NCBI GenBank assembly: GCA_900766045.1 | Contig: CAAFTW010000014.1 | Location: forward strand, 1-64,000 | Reading direction: 5' to 3' | DNA from: Clostridia bacterium | GTDB lineage: Bacteria; Bacillota; Clostridia; Peptostreptococcales; Anaerovoracaceae | DNA length: 64,000 bases | Shown: positions 1 through 9,167 of the stretch, piece after piece | How the letters are laid out: the number at the start of each line of letters is the position of its first letter | How positions within the stretch are numbered: position 1 is the first letter of the stretch | The notes under the pieces: generated by a model | What the model saw: the letters and a program-made list of their open reading frames with translations, nothing else | Database searches by the model: none | What the model was told of the DNA's origin: nothing | Position numbers and translations under genes: made by a program

Positions 1-651
1 ATGTGCTGCACGACCTGCGGGACTCCGGGAGGGATTTTCCTTCCTCTTCTGGTTGTCGGCTCACTGACCGGAGGACTTTTCATGAGACTGTATTGCGGAA
101 TGACCGGGGATGAGGATATTTATCTTGCCAATTTTGTTTTGTATGGAATGGTCGGATATTTCGCGGCGGTGATCCGGGCGCCGATTACCGGAGTTCTTCT
201 GGTTACAGAGATGACCGGCAACTTCATGAATTTCCTGTCGCTGACGATTGTTGCGCTGGTGGCGTATATCTCTGCCCAGCTGATGCATGGACAGCCGATC
301 TATGATCAGCTTCTGCAGCGTCTGCTTCGTACAAGAAATGAGAACATGGACTATGGAAACAGACACCACGTTCCGAAGGTTATCCTGGACAGTGATATTC
401 ACATGGGCAGTCTGTTGGACGGACAGCCGATCAGCAGAATGCACCTGCCTAAGGGCAGTCTGGTTGTGGCGATCCTTCATCAGGGTGTGGAAATCGTGCC
501 GGGCGGAAGCACCGTGCTTCATGCAGGAGATCAGATTTCCGTACTCTGTTCTGCAAGAGATTCGATTACTGTGGATGAAATGCTGGAAACTCAGTGCAGG
601 ACTACGATGGGAGACTGGCAGAATGAGGACACGGACCGCCCGGAGAGCTGA
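1..651 (+). CDS. ClC-family chloride channel/antiporter, C-terminal part
   Basis: This is the 3' part of a gene that begins before the window; the ATG at base 1 is almost certainly internal. The protein starts in the ClC core with GIFLPLLVVG, matching the GIFxP selectivity-filter motif. It continues with the late ClC helix containing RAPITGVLLVTEMTGN. After a hydrophilic linker, about residues 125-200 look like a TrkA-C (RCK C-terminal) domain, with PKGSLVVAI and HAGDQISVLC. Full ClC-TrkA_C proteins are about 520 residues, so roughly 300 are missing. Role by family: chloride channel or H+/Cl- exchanger in the membrane, with the TrkA-C domain probably gating. A terminator follows 45 bases after the stop. 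Confidence 0.9.
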   Translation: MCCTTCGTPGGIFLPLLVVGSLTGGLFMRLYCGMTGDEDIYLANFVLYGMVGYFAAVIRAPITGVLLVTEMTGNFMNFLSLTIVALVAYISAQLMHGQPIYDQLLQRLLRTRNENMDYGNRHHVPKVILDSDIHMGSLLDGQPISRMHLPKGSLVVAILHQGVEIVPGGSTVLHAGDQISVLCSARDSITVDEMLETQCRTTMGDWQNEDTDRPES

Positions 652-695
652 TGCCGGGGAAGAATGCTGGTCATATGATAAATACAATTGATGTT

Positions 696-747
696 GGGGC
701 CGCTGCGCTGGGTTATGAAAATTAACCCAGGCATGGGCCTCTTTTTT
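696..747 (+). terminator. Rho-independent terminator after ClC gene
   Basis: A GGGGCC arm leads into GGGTTA, then a short AT loop, TAACCC and GGGCCTC, followed by six T residues. It lies directly downstream of the ClC stop codon. Its architecture resembles the terminator after pta at 49295-49347. Confidence 0.75.
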
Positions 748-1201
748 GCTGCCTTTTCCATGGAACAGGATACGGAGAATTCAGGAGGGCGGGCAGCAGG
801 TTCGGGTATTATGAGAAGAGGCAACAGCAGAAAAAAAGAAATGGGCGGCTGTGAGTTATGAGGATTCTGAAAATTTTCAGAAGATTCCCCGGAGAGCTGA
901 ATTTTGGTGAATACTATTGAAGAATCCGGGATGCTGATATAAAATATCGATAAAAGAAGTTGTACATGAAAGACTGTGAAAGCAGTCAGTTTCGCAAATT
1001 TTTATCTCAAGTGCAGGCAGAAGTGTCTGCATCTGTTGTTTCCAGATGCGATTCTAATCTTGATTCAGAGAAAAGTCGAATTAAACATCAGAGGATAATG
1101 GGCAATGTATAAGACCGTGAATAGAGAACACGGAGCTGTGTATATTTATCTGGATGCATGTATGGTTAATGAGGAGGCGAGGCATCCGCGCCGCAGGTAG
1201 T
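748..1201 (+). promoter_or_regulatory. Upstream region of rho with candidate promoter
   Basis: About 450 bases without a convincing gene. TTGAAG (917-922), 17 bases and TAAAAT (940-945), within TGATATAAAAT, form a plausible sigma-A promoter. That gives a leader of about 250 nt before rho, which could host autogenous attenuation as in other rho genes (inference). No riboswitch was recognised. Confidence 0.4.
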
Positions 1202-3526
1202 ATGGAAGAAAATGTAAAAAGAGAGAATGCTAACGAAGAAACGGTACAGGAAGTTACAAAAGCTGCAGCAGTGACGGAAACAGAAAAGCCGGAAGCGGAG
1301 GAAAAGCCGAAGACGCGGCGCCGCACGACGAAGAAAGCTGCGGAAGATGCAGAGTCAGAGGTGGAAGAGAAGCCGAAGACACGGCGCCGCACGACGAAGA
1401 AAGCTGCGGAAGATGCAGAGTCAGAGGCGGAAGAGAAGCCGAAGACGCGGCGCCGCACGACGAAGAAAGCTGCGGAAGATGCAGAGTCAGAGGCAGAAGA
1501 GAAGCCGAAGACACGGCGCCGCACGACGAAGAAAGCTGCGGAAGATGCAGAATCTGAGGCGGAAGAAAAGCCGAAGACACGGCGCCGCACGACGAAGAAG
1601 GCTGCGGAAGATGCAGAGTCAGAGGCGGAAGAGAAACCGAAGACGCGGCGCCGTACGACGAAGAAGGCTGCGGAAGATGCAGAATCTGAGGCGGAAGAAA
1701 AGCCGAAGACACGGCGCCGCACGATGAAGAAGGCTGCGGAAGATGCAGAGTCAGAGGCAGAAGAAAAGCCGAAGACACGGCGCCGTACGACGAAGAAAGC
1801 TGCGGAAGATGCAGAGTCAGAGGCGGAAGAAAAGCCAAAGACACGGCGCCGCATAGTGAAGAAAGCCGCAGAAGATGCTGAGGCAGAAAAAGAGGACGAC
1901 AGCCGGGAAAATGAACAGGAAAGCATGAAGATCGGCGGCCATACCGTTGTAGCGTCCGGAATCACGATGATGGCTTCCGATGAAGATGCGGAGCAGCCTG
2001 AAAAAGATAAGAGCATTGATCCGGAAAAAGAAGAGCAGAATAGCATGGATAAGCGCACGGAACGCAGAAGACGCAGTGTCCGCGCAGCTGCACGTCATGT
2101 CCGCAGAGTCGGGAACGGTCAGAATGCAGAGGAAAAATCATTTTCTGACAGGAACAGTCATGCGGAAAATGGCGGTGAAGGTCTGATCTATTCGTCTTTT
2201 CCTCTGAATGAAGACCATCAGCACAGCAGTGCGTCAGAGCCAGAGCATACCATTTCCCATGCCGGGGAAGATACTCAGGATGGAAGCGCAGAGAAACACG
2301 ATCATGAACATGAGTATCATGATCACAGAGGGCAGGAAAATTCCGGAGAGCACGACCATCAGCACGGCAGGAGAGAGCGCCGGGAATATTCACCGGAGGA
2401 ACGTCCGGAGGTCACCGGAATTCTCGATATCGTAGACGGCGGATTCGGATTCCTGCGTTTTGACAATTTTATGTCCAGCGATCAGGATATCTACGTATCA
2501 CCGACACAGATCAGACGATTCAATCTGAAGACCGGTGATGAGATCTACGGAATCAGCAGGAGACCGGGACAGAATGAGAAGTTCGGCGCTCTGCTGTATG
2601 TAAAGACGGTCAACGGAGATGATCCGGGCACGGCGATTCACCGTCCGCAGTTTGAATCCCTGACGCCGGTTTTCCCGGATGAGAGGCTCAGACTTGAAGG
2701 CGTAACGAATGATCTGTCTGTCCGTCTGATCGACCTGGTGGCGCCGATCGGAAAAGGACAGAGAGGCATGATCGTCGCTCCGCCGAAGGCAGGAAAGACC
2801 ACACTGATGAAGAGTATTGCCCGGAGCATTGAAGAAAATTATCCGGATATCAATCTGTTCGTTCTGCTGGTCGATGAGCGTCCGGAGGAAGTTACGGACA
2901 TGAAGCGTACGCTGAAGCACGGACAGGTTATTTATTCCACCTTTGATGAGATGCCGCAGCATCACGTGAAGGCTGCGGAGATGATGCTGGCAAGGGCCAA
3001 GCGTCTGGCAGAGCACGGAAAAGATGTTATGATTCTGCTGGACAGCCTGACCCGCCTGACCAGAGCCTACAACCTGGTCGTTCCGGCATCCGGCAGAACG
3101 CTTTCCGGTGGTATCGATCCGGGAGCATTTTACGGCCCGAAGCGCTTCTTCGGCGCTGCGAGAAATATCGAAAATGGCGGAAGCATTACCATCCTGGCGA
3201 CTGCGCTGGTCGACACGGGAAGCCGTATGGATGATGTCATTTATGAGGAATTCAAGGGAACCGGAAACATGGAGCTTCACCTTGACCGGAAGCTCTCAGA
3301 GAAGAGAATCTTCCCGGCCATCGACATCTATAAATCGGGAACGCGCCGTGAAGAGCTGCTGATGAGCCAGGAAGAGCTGGAAGCCGTATGGCTGATGCGC
3401 AGAGCGATGTCCAGCCGGACGACGCAGGATGTTACGGAAGAAGTCATCGATAATCTCGCACATACGAGAAATAATAAGGACTTCATTGAAATTATTCGCA
3501 AGGTATTTTATCAGGAGCAGAGATGA
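1202..3526 (+). CDS. rho: Transcription termination factor Rho with repeat-expanded N-terminus
   Basis: Hexameric RNA-dependent ATPase that terminates transcription. The conserved core fills about residues 400-774: the RNA-binding cold-shock-like domain ([15 protein letters not shown]), Walker A ([15 protein letters not shown]), [13 protein letters not shown] and the Walker B/Q-loop region ([14 protein letters not shown]). The first 400 residues are unusual: nine near-identical 22-residue units (about 31-228) alternating acidic and basic residues, then a charged stretch with a His/Asp/Glu-rich patch near 365-390. Total is 774 residues, against about 420 for E. coli Rho. ATG 1202 is chosen; an in-frame ATG at 1154 would add 16 residues, and neither has a well-spaced ribosome site. 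The stop overlaps the next start (ATGA). Confidence 0.95.
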   Translation: MEENVKRENANEETVQEVTKAAAVTETEKPEAEEKPKTRRRTTKKAAEDAESEVEEKPKTRRRTTKKAAEDAESEAEEKPKTRRRTTKKAAEDAESEAEEKPKTRRRTTKKAAEDAESEAEEKPKTRRRTTKKAAEDAESEAEEKPKTRRRTTKKAAEDAESEAEEKPKTRRRTMKKAAEDAESEAEEKPKTRRRTTKKAAEDAESEAEEKPKTRRRIVKKAAEDAEAEKEDDSRENEQESMKIGGHTVVASGITMMASDEDAEQPEKDKSIDPEKEEQNSMDKRTERRRRSVRAAARHVRRVGNGQNAEEKSFSDRNSHAENGGEGLIYSSFPLNEDHQHSSASEPEHTISHAGEDTQDGSAEKHDHEHEYHDHRGQENSGEHDHQHGRRERREYSPEERPEVTGILDIVDGGFGFLRFDNFMSSDQDIYVSPTQIRRFNLKTGDEIYGISRRPGQNEKFGALLYVKTVNGDDPGTAIHRPQFESLTPVFPDERLRLEGVTNDLSVRLIDLVAPIGKGQRGMIVAPPKAGKTTLMKSIARSIEENYPDINLFVLLVDERPEEVTDMKRTLKHGQVIYSTFDEMPQHHVKAAEMMLARAKRLAEHGKDVMILLDSLTRLTRAYNLVVPASGRTLSGGIDPGAFYGPKRFFGAARNIENGGSITILATALVDTGSRMDDVIYEEFKGTGNMELHLDRKLSEKRIFPAIDIYKSGTRREELLMSQEELEAVWLMRRAMSSRTTQDVTEEVIDNLAHTRNNKDFIEIIRKVFYQEQR
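1292..1885 (+). repeat. Nine-copy 66-bp in-frame minisatellite in rho
   Basis: Nine tandem 66-bp units encode the 22-residue period [22 protein letters not shown]. Units differ mainly at synonymous sites (aagacg/aagaca, cgc/cgt); three vary in protein (V for A in unit 2, TM in unit 7, IV in unit 9). High DNA identity means recent expansion or homogenisation. The repeat also keeps antisense frames open, giving long spurious reading frames on the minus strand. Confidence 0.97.
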
Positions 3527-4617
3527 ATCTGAAAAAGATATTTTTAAAGCAGGCCTGCCCGACTTCCATAGGAGGCCAGGCAATTATGGAGGGCGTGATG
3601 ATGCAGGGGCCTTACCGCACAGCTGCGGCGGTCCGCCTTCCAGATCAGCGGATTTACATGAAGACGTGGAATCTGAACCAGAGAAAGGCCTGGCGTAAGA
3701 TTCCGTTCATCCGGGGGATCATCAGCTTTTTCGGGTCACTGGTATTTGGAATGAAAATCATGACCTTTTCCGCAGATGTCGCGGAATATTTTGCTGATGA
3801 TGAAGAGACGGAAGGCGGCACTTCTGAAGCCGCTGAGCAGGAAGAGGCAGGCCCGGTATATTCCTGGCTGCTGCACCATCTGGGAGAGCAGGGACTGTGG
3901 AATCTGATGATGGCGCTTTCTCTGATCGCGGCGTTTGTTTTCGCCATTCTGGTGTTTGCGGTACTTCCGACTGCCGCAGTCAGTCTGCTGAAACCGGTCG
4001 TGCACAGCGCGGTCGGTCTGAACCTGATCGAAGGACTTCTGCGAATCGCCATGTTCGTCCTGTATATCGCCGTGATCAGCCGGATGAAGGATATCCGGCG
4101 CGTGTTTGAATATCACGGCGCCGAACATAAGACGATTCACTGCTTTGAAAATAATCTGGAACTGAAGCCGGAAAACGCGAGGCAGTTTTACACCCTGCAT
4201 CCGCGCTGCGGAACGAGTTTCCTGATGTTTGTCATGGTAGTCAGCCTGGTGCTGTTTTCCCTGCTCGGCTGGCCTTCCCTTGCCTGGCGTATTTTGTCCC
4301 GCGTCCTGCTGATACCGGTCGTGGCCGGATGCTCCTATGAGCTGCTGAAGTGGGCCGGAAAGTCCTCCAACCCGCTGGTCGAGGTGCTCAGCATACCGGG
4401 CCTTCTGCTGCAGGAACTGACGACCAGGGAGCCGGACGACAGTCAGGTGGAAATTGCCATGACTGCGATGAAGGCAGTGCTGAAGCCGGAAACGGATCCG
4501 GAAATTGAGGGAATATGCAATGCGGACGCAGAACTGCTGGAGGCCATGCACATCGATCGTGATGCAGAGAAAGACAGTATAGAGGATACTCCGGCGGGAG
4601 ATCATATAGAGTCATAA
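3523..4617 (+). CDS. DUF1385 (YqhQ-like) membrane protein
   Basis: 364 residues. The N-terminus carries the family signature GGQAIMEGVMMQGP followed by conserved RGIISFFGSL. Hydrophobic segments lie near 128-150, 165-190 and 235-290. Conserved EYHGAEHKTIHCFE and LHPRCGTSFLMFV blocks, with His and Cys, are characteristic of DUF1385. Function is unknown; such genes commonly sit beside rho, rpmE, prmC and prfA in Clostridia, as here. The ATG overlaps the rho stop by 4 bases, so translational coupling is likely. An acidic linker (about 85-108) separates the N-terminal block from the membrane part. Confidence 0.9.
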   Translation: MNLKKIFLKQACPTSIGGQAIMEGVMMQGPYRTAAAVRLPDQRIYMKTWNLNQRKAWRKIPFIRGIISFFGSLVFGMKIMTFSADVAEYFADDEETEGGTSEAAEQEEAGPVYSWLLHHLGEQGLWNLMMALSLIAAFVFAILVFAVLPTAAVSLLKPVVHSAVGLNLIEGLLRIAMFVLYIAVISRMKDIRRVFEYHGAEHKTIHCFENNLELKPENARQFYTLHPRCGTSFLMFVMVVSLVLFSLLGWPSLAWRILSRVLLIPVVAGCSYELLKWAGKSSNPLVEVLSIPGLLLQELTTREPDDSQVEIAMTAMKAVLKPETDPEIEGICNADAELLEAMHIDRDAEKDSIEDTPAGDHIES

Positions 4618-4630
4618 AGAAGGTTTTTCA

Positions 4631-5542
4631 ATGAGTATGAGAGTGAAAGAGCTGCTGGAAATTGGAGAAAAGCAGTTGAGAGAATGTGAAGTAGAAGATG
4701 CGGCAATTGATAATAAACTGCTTTACTGCTATTTAATGCACGTGCCGACGTCCCGGCTGATTCTGGAGTACCAGAACATCCTGCACGATGAACAGTGCGA
4801 CGCATATTTCAAGCTTCTGGACCGGCGCTGCGAAGGCGAACCGCTGCAGTATATCACCGGGATGCAGGAGTTTATGGGTCTGCCGTTTATCGTCAATCCA
4901 AGTGTTCTGATTCCCCGTCAGGACACCGAGATCCTTGCGGAAAACGGAATTTCCGTGATTAAGGAGAATAAACTGAACGGAGAAGAGCTTCCGTTAAAGA
5001 AAAAGCGCAGCTGGGAAATCCTGGATCTGTGCACAGGCAGCGGGGCGGTCGGAATTTCTGTAGCAAAGCTTTCTGGCCAGTCCAGTCTGAAACTGGTCTG
5101 TTCGGATGTCAGTGAAGACGCGCTGGCCGTTGCAAGAGAAAATGCGTGGAAGAATCACGTCCAGGCAGAATTCCTGCAGGGAGACCTCTTTGCGCCGTTC
5201 AGAAAGCGCTTCCGCCGCAGACGATTCGATCTGATCTTTTCCAATCCTCCATACATCCGTTCCGCGGTGATTCCTTCTCTGCAGAGAGAAATCACGGAAC
5301 ATGAGCCGATTCTGGCTCTGGATGGCGGCGAGGACGGCATGTCCTTCTATCGCCGCATTATCGCGGAGGCGCCAGATTATCTGAAGAAGCAGGGCATTCT
5401 GATGATGGAAATCGGCTTCGACCAGCTGGACAGCGTCACTTCTCTTCTGGAGGAGACCGGACGTTATGAAAACATCCGCGGCCTGAAAGACCTTGCGGGA
5501 AGAGACCGGGTCGTATTTGCCAGTCTGAAAGGAGAGAAGTAA
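4631..5542 (+). CDS. prmC: Peptide chain release factor N5-glutamine methyltransferase
   Basis: 303 residues. PrmC/HemK methylates the glutamine of the GGQ motif in release factors RF1 and RF2 using S-adenosylmethionine. The N-terminal helical substrate-binding domain is about 1-85. The Rossmann methyltransferase domain has motif I LDLCTGSGAVGISVA and the catalytic FSNPPYI motif. ATG 4631 follows an AAGAAGG ribosome site. It lies 13 bases after the DUF1385 gene, and its substrate RF1 is encoded about 3.6 kb downstream. Confidence 0.95.
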   Translation: MSMRVKELLEIGEKQLRECEVEDAAIDNKLLYCYLMHVPTSRLILEYQNILHDEQCDAYFKLLDRRCEGEPLQYITGMQEFMGLPFIVNPSVLIPRQDTEILAENGISVIKENKLNGEELPLKKKRSWEILDLCTGSGAVGISVAKLSGQSSLKLVCSDVSEDALAVARENAWKNHVQAEFLQGDLFAPFRKRFRRRRFDLIFSNPPYIRSAVIPSLQREITEHEPILALDGGEDGMSFYRRIIAEAPDYLKKQGILMMEIGFDQLDSVTSLLEETGRYENIRGLKDLAGRDRVVFASLKGEK

Positions 5543-5545
5543 TTC

Positions 5546-7240
5546 ATGAATAATCAGGATAAGCTGAAAGAGATTCTTCACCGGATCGACAGACGCGGCT
5601 ATCCGGCATATAAGGAGACACGCGGAGCATATGACTTCGGCACGTACATTCTGAGGATCGTCCATGTACAGGGCGATCCTTTTGCGGCTCCGTCCCATCT
5701 TGAGATTGAGGTGAAACCGCAGACTGCAGGCTTCCCGCAGGAAACATACAGGGTGAAATACCGCCGCACGGCCCTGGAAGACGCGCTTCTGAGGCGTTTT
5801 TCCCGGGCAGTCGGCTCATTATCCGGCCGTTCCGGTTCCGGAAAGAGCGGGATGGTGTCCTGTATGCACTGCGGTCAGGAAATTCTGGAGCGGAGCGCCT
5901 GTACGGTCGGAAATGACGGCAGCATCACCGTGCGCTTTACCGTTGGATTTCCGGCCAGAGGCAGAACCATTCAGTCAGGGCCTCTGATCCGCCTTCTGTT
6001 TCGGGAACTTCCGGACGCTGTTTCCCAGACGCTGCGCTCTGCATCCTTCGACAAAAAGAAACTGGACAAGGTCATGGATCTGGCCGATGACCGGCAGTAC
6101 ATTCATGACCAGCTCAAGCCTCTTGGGCTGATCGCCTTTCTTGCGGACGGCAGCATCCTGGCCAGAGCCTCCGGCATTTCCCAGAGACCGATGAAAGGGG
6201 CGGTTCCCATGCATGCTCCGGAATCCCTTGCCATTGAACTGAATCTTCCTCACCGTGGAAAAGTCCGCGGCATGGGAATCCGTAAGGGAATCACCCTGAT
6301 CTGCGGTGGCGGATATCACGGGAAATCAACTTTCCTGAAGGCACTGGAACAGGGAATTTATCCGCATATTGAAGGCGACGGAAGAGAACTCGTTGTGACG
6401 GAGGATACGGCGGTCAAGCTCCGGGCAGAAGACGGGCGGAGCATCTGCCATACGGATATTTCCATGTTCATCGGCAGCCTGCCGGATGGAAGAGATACCA
6501 GAAGCTTTTCAACGGCAGATGCCAGCGGAAGCACCTCGCAGGCAGCCTCCGCGGCAGAAGCCATGGAAGCCGGCGCTCATACCTTTCTGATTGATGAAGA
6601 CACCAGCGCCACCAATTTCATGGTCAGAGATGAGCTGATGCAGAGGGTGATCCACAGAGATCAGGAGCCGATCACTCCATATATCGAGAGAATCCGTCAG
6701 TTATATGACCGTCTTGGCATTTCCACCGTGATTGTGGCCGGAAGTTCCGGTGCGTTTTTCCATGCAGCGGATACGGTCATTCAGATGGACCTCTATGTGC
6801 CGTACGATATAACAGAAAAGGCAAAAGCCGCGGCCGCAGAAGAAAAGAAGCCGCGGATCGCGGAAGGTCCGCTGAATCCGCCGTCTTTCTCAAGGGTTCC
6901 GGAAAGGAGAAACGACCTTCGTCATAAAGGGAGAATCAAAATCCGGACAAACGGCCTGGACGGCTTCAGTCTGAACCATGATACCGTGGATCTGCGTAAC
7001 CTGGAGCAGCTGGCCGATTCCGGCCAGGTCACGGCGCTGGGTCATATGACGGCACAGCTTCTGGAGAAGGAGTTTGACGGGAAACGGACGCTTCAGGAGC
7101 TTCTGAAGGCGTTTGAGAAACGACTGTCAAAGGAAGGTTTCTCTGCCTTCTGCCATGAGATTCCGGGCGATCTGGCGATGCCGAGGATGCAGGAAATTTA
7201 CGCCTGTTTGAATCGCTGCCGGCTGCTGAAAATCAGGTAA
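5546..7240 (+). CDS. Predicted ATPase of the ABC class (PF09818-type)
   Basis: 564 residues, 3 bases after prmC. It resembles the COG3044/ABC_ATPase family: an N-terminal DRRGYPAYKETRGAY block, a central Walker A GGGYHGKSTFLKALEQGIY, a signature-like SGSTSQAASAAEAMEAG and a Walker B-like TFLIDEDTSATNFM followed by an H-loop region. A C-terminal domain of about 130 residues (from about 430) follows a basic linker. The biochemical role of the family is not established; no transmembrane segment is visible, so it is probably cytosolic. It sits at the end of the rho-prmC operon. Confidence 0.85.
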   Translation: MNNQDKLKEILHRIDRRGYPAYKETRGAYDFGTYILRIVHVQGDPFAAPSHLEIEVKPQTAGFPQETYRVKYRRTALEDALLRRFSRAVGSLSGRSGSGKSGMVSCMHCGQEILERSACTVGNDGSITVRFTVGFPARGRTIQSGPLIRLLFRELPDAVSQTLRSASFDKKKLDKVMDLADDRQYIHDQLKPLGLIAFLADGSILARASGISQRPMKGAVPMHAPESLAIELNLPHRGKVRGMGIRKGITLICGGGYHGKSTFLKALEQGIYPHIEGDGRELVVTEDTAVKLRAEDGRSICHTDISMFIGSLPDGRDTRSFSTADASGSTSQAASAAEAMEAGAHTFLIDEDTSATNFMVRDELMQRVIHRDQEPITPYIERIRQLYDRLGISTVIVAGSSGAFFHAADTVIQMDLYVPYDITEKAKAAAAEEKKPRIAEGPLNPPSFSRVPERRNDLRHKGRIKIRTNGLDGFSLNHDTVDLRNLEQLADSGQVTALGHMTAQLLEKEFDGKRTLQELLKAFEKRLSKEGFSAFCHEIPGDLAMPRMQEIYACLNRCRLLKIR

Positions 7241-7275
7241 TCCCCTTGCCTGTAAAATTTTGTCAAAGTTACATC

Positions 7276-7305
7276 TTGACGAAATGGGAGAAATCGTGAT
7301 ATCAT
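7276..7305 (+). promoter_or_regulatory. Candidate promoter for rpmE
   Basis: TTGACG at 7276-7281 and TATCAT at 7300-7305 with an 18-base spacer lie about 70 bases upstream of the rpmE start. This fits independent transcription of rpmE. Confidence 0.6.
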
Positions 7306-7374
7306 TGATAAGCTGTTGTAGTAAAGCAAAATAACTGCTGGGGCACAGCCTCACAGAGAAAGAGGGGAATAAGC

Positions 7375-7575
7375 ATGAAGGAAGGAATCCATCCTAAGTA
7401 TGTGGACTGTAAAGTAACTTGCGCATGCGGAAATACATTTATGACCAAGTCGACTAAGCCAGAAATGAGACTTGATGTGTGCTCAGCGTGTCATCCGTTC
7501 TTTACAGGACAGCAGAAGTTCGCTAACCGTGGCGGACGTGTCGAGAAGTTTAAGCAGAAATACGGCCTTAAGTAA
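7375..7575 (+). CDS. rpmE: 50S ribosomal protein L31, zinc-binding type
   Basis: 66 residues. L31 of the large ribosomal subunit. The sequence starts [20 protein letters not shown] and has the four-cysteine zinc ribbon of the C+ type (CxC near 16-18, CSAC near 36-39), then [10 protein letters not shown] and a basic C-terminus, normal for the family. The start follows AGAGGGGAA. It has its own promoter and terminator, so it is expressed as a single-gene unit. Confidence 0.98.
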   Translation: MKEGIHPKYVDCKVTCACGNTFMTKSTKPEMRLDVCSACHPFFTGQQKFANRGGRVEKFKQKYGLK

Positions 7576-7597
7576 TCGACCTGCAATTGTAAGATCA

Positions 7598-7622
7598 GCC
7601 GGAAGTTTCTTCCGGCTTTTTT
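7598..7622 (+). terminator. Rho-independent terminator after rpmE
   Basis: GCCGGAA and TTCCGGC form a perfect 7-bp stem around a 5-base loop, followed by six T residues. Confidence 0.9.
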
Positions 7623-7691
7623 CATAGCCTGAAAGTATAAGAGGCGGACCCGGCTGCCTGTGACGACCGGAAATCTGCCTGAGAATATATG

Positions 7692-7718
7692 TTGACGCCG
7701 CCTGTTTTATGGTATAAT
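7692..7718 (+). promoter_or_regulatory. Candidate promoter for the ATP-grasp gene
   Basis: TTGACG (7692-7697) and a perfect TATAAT (7713-7718) within TGGTATAAT. The spacer is a short 15 bases. It lies about 90 bases before the start codon at 7807. Confidence 0.6.
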
Positions 7719-7806
7719 ATTGCGGCATTAGAAAAGATAAACAGGAAATCCCCTCCGCGCCGGAAACGGCACAGGAGAGCGGGAATGCAGAGGCAGAGGA
7801 GAAAAG

Positions 7807-8844
7807 ATGGCAGAGAATAAGTTGGGATACAAGCTCAGAGTTTTCAAGAACGCGAGCTTCGCTAAATTCAATGATGTAGTGAACACCGCTCATGAGCGCT
7901 CCGGCTTCAGTAAGGCACGCTGCGTGAGAGAGATTCTTCACTGCATGCGCAAGTTTGATGCTGGATACTATGATTACATCATTTTCCAGTTCTATAATCT
8001 GACAGACGCGCAGAGAGATACCTATCTGACACGTTTCAGAAGTAAGAAGCTGATCTCTCAGTATAACGATGAGAGCTACGCACATATTTTTGATAATAAG
8101 GATGAGTTCAATAAGGTATTCAAGGACTATATCGGAAGAGAGTCTGTGGATATGCTTGAGGCATCCCGTGATGAGGTTGTGGAATTCTACAATCATAAGA
8201 AAGAGCAGAATCAGAAGATCTTCGCGAAGATGCGTGACCTGACATGCGGAAGAGGAGCGGAACTCCTTGACCCGGAGAATTTTGACGATGAAGAGGCTTT
8301 CTATGAGTATGTAAAGGCAAAGGGCTTCGGCACTCTGGAGGACTGCATTGTCAACCATCCGGACCTGGCCAAGGTTTATCCGTATTCCGTTAACTGCATG
8401 CGTATGATCACACTGATCGGCGACGACGGAAAGCCGCATCTGATCTATGCGGTTCAGAAGTTCGGAAATAATAAGAGAATCGTAGATAACTACGGTGTTC
8501 ATGGTCCTGTTGACCTGGAAGACGGAACTTTCCTGTTCCCGGCTCATCCGGGAGACACGACTTCCGACAAGCTGTATGAGAAGCATCCGTTCTCCGGATA
8601 CCCGCTGATCGGCTTCAAGACACCGTATTTCAAGGAAGCAAAGCAGATGGTTCTGGACGCGGCTATGGTTGTTCCGCAGATGCGTTACATTGGCTGGGAC
8701 GTTGCAATCACACCGACAGGTCCGGCAATCATCGAAGGAAACAACTACTGTGCACATGACTTCTGGCAGCTGCCGGGTCAGACGCCGGGAGGAATTGGAA
8801 TTATTCCTACACTGAAGAAGATCGTCCCGAGCTTCCAGTACTAG
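7807..8844 (+). CDS. ATP-grasp protein, sugar-transfer-associated family-like
   Basis: 345 residues. The C-terminal half matches the ATP-grasp fold of the sugar-transfer-associated family (PF14397): KIFAK and CGRGAELL near 138-155 as nucleotide-binding elements, NCMRMITL, and the metal-binding strand GWDVAITPTGPAIIEGNN near 297-314. The N-terminal third (1-110) is helical and charged. Family members are thought to ligate or modify sugars or peptides, but the substrate cannot be read from sequence. It stands alone with its own promoter and terminator, with no glycan genes beside it. ATG 7807 follows AGAGGAGAAAAG. Confidence 0.7.
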   Translation: MAENKLGYKLRVFKNASFAKFNDVVNTAHERSGFSKARCVREILHCMRKFDAGYYDYIIFQFYNLTDAQRDTYLTRFRSKKLISQYNDESYAHIFDNKDEFNKVFKDYIGRESVDMLEASRDEVVEFYNHKKEQNQKIFAKMRDLTCGRGAELLDPENFDDEEAFYEYVKAKGFGTLEDCIVNHPDLAKVYPYSVNCMRMITLIGDDGKPHLIYAVQKFGNNKRIVDNYGVHGPVDLEDGTFLFPAHPGDTTSDKLYEKHPFSGYPLIGFKTPYFKEAKQMVLDAAMVVPQMRYIGWDVAITPTGPAIIEGNNYCAHDFWQLPGQTPGGIGIIPTLKKIVPSFQY

Positions 8845-8895
8845 CGAATTGAATCCGCCATCATGAATCGGAGCGCAGAAAGAATCTGTGCTGAT

Positions 8896-8932
8896 GCAGG
8901 ATGGAATCTCCGTGATGTGAGATTCTGTCCTG
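8896..8932. other. Long stem-loop downstream of ATP-grasp gene
   Basis: GCAGGA-TG-GAATCTC pairs with GAGATTC-TG-TCCTGC around an 8-base loop. There is no T tract on the plus-strand 3' side, so it looks like an RNA-stabilising or attenuating hairpin rather than a terminator. A terminator follows at 8965. Confidence 0.5.
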
Positions 8933-8964
8933 CCTGAAAAAAGAAGATTGATGATGGCTTTTTG

Positions 8965-9011
8965 AAGTGCGTTTTTTCTCCATGCAGATGGAGAGGGAAG
9001 CGCACTTTTCA
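8965..9011 (+). terminator. Terminator after ATP-grasp gene
   Basis: AAGTGCG pairs with CGCACTT, with an inner CTCCAT/ATGGAG stem, followed by TTTTC. It is positioned between the ATP-grasp gene and prfA. Confidence 0.65.
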
Positions 9012-9167
9012 TTTATGCGGAAAACGGAAGCAGGAATGAGCCTTCCGGCTGGCGTGGAAACGCCGGGAGAGCGGTCTCGTGCGGTCCTGATGATGACAAT
9101 CGAAAATCAGTATGTTAAAATATGAAGTTAGAGAATGCCGCTGAAGCGGCGGGCAGGAGTGAAAAAT

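Noticed and set aside
1081..2058. Long open frames antisense to the rho repeat (325 and 196 codons)
   Set aside because: They exist because the 66-bp repeat, a multiple of three, carries no stop codon in these frames. The Ser/Ala/Phe repeats have no ribosome site and no family.
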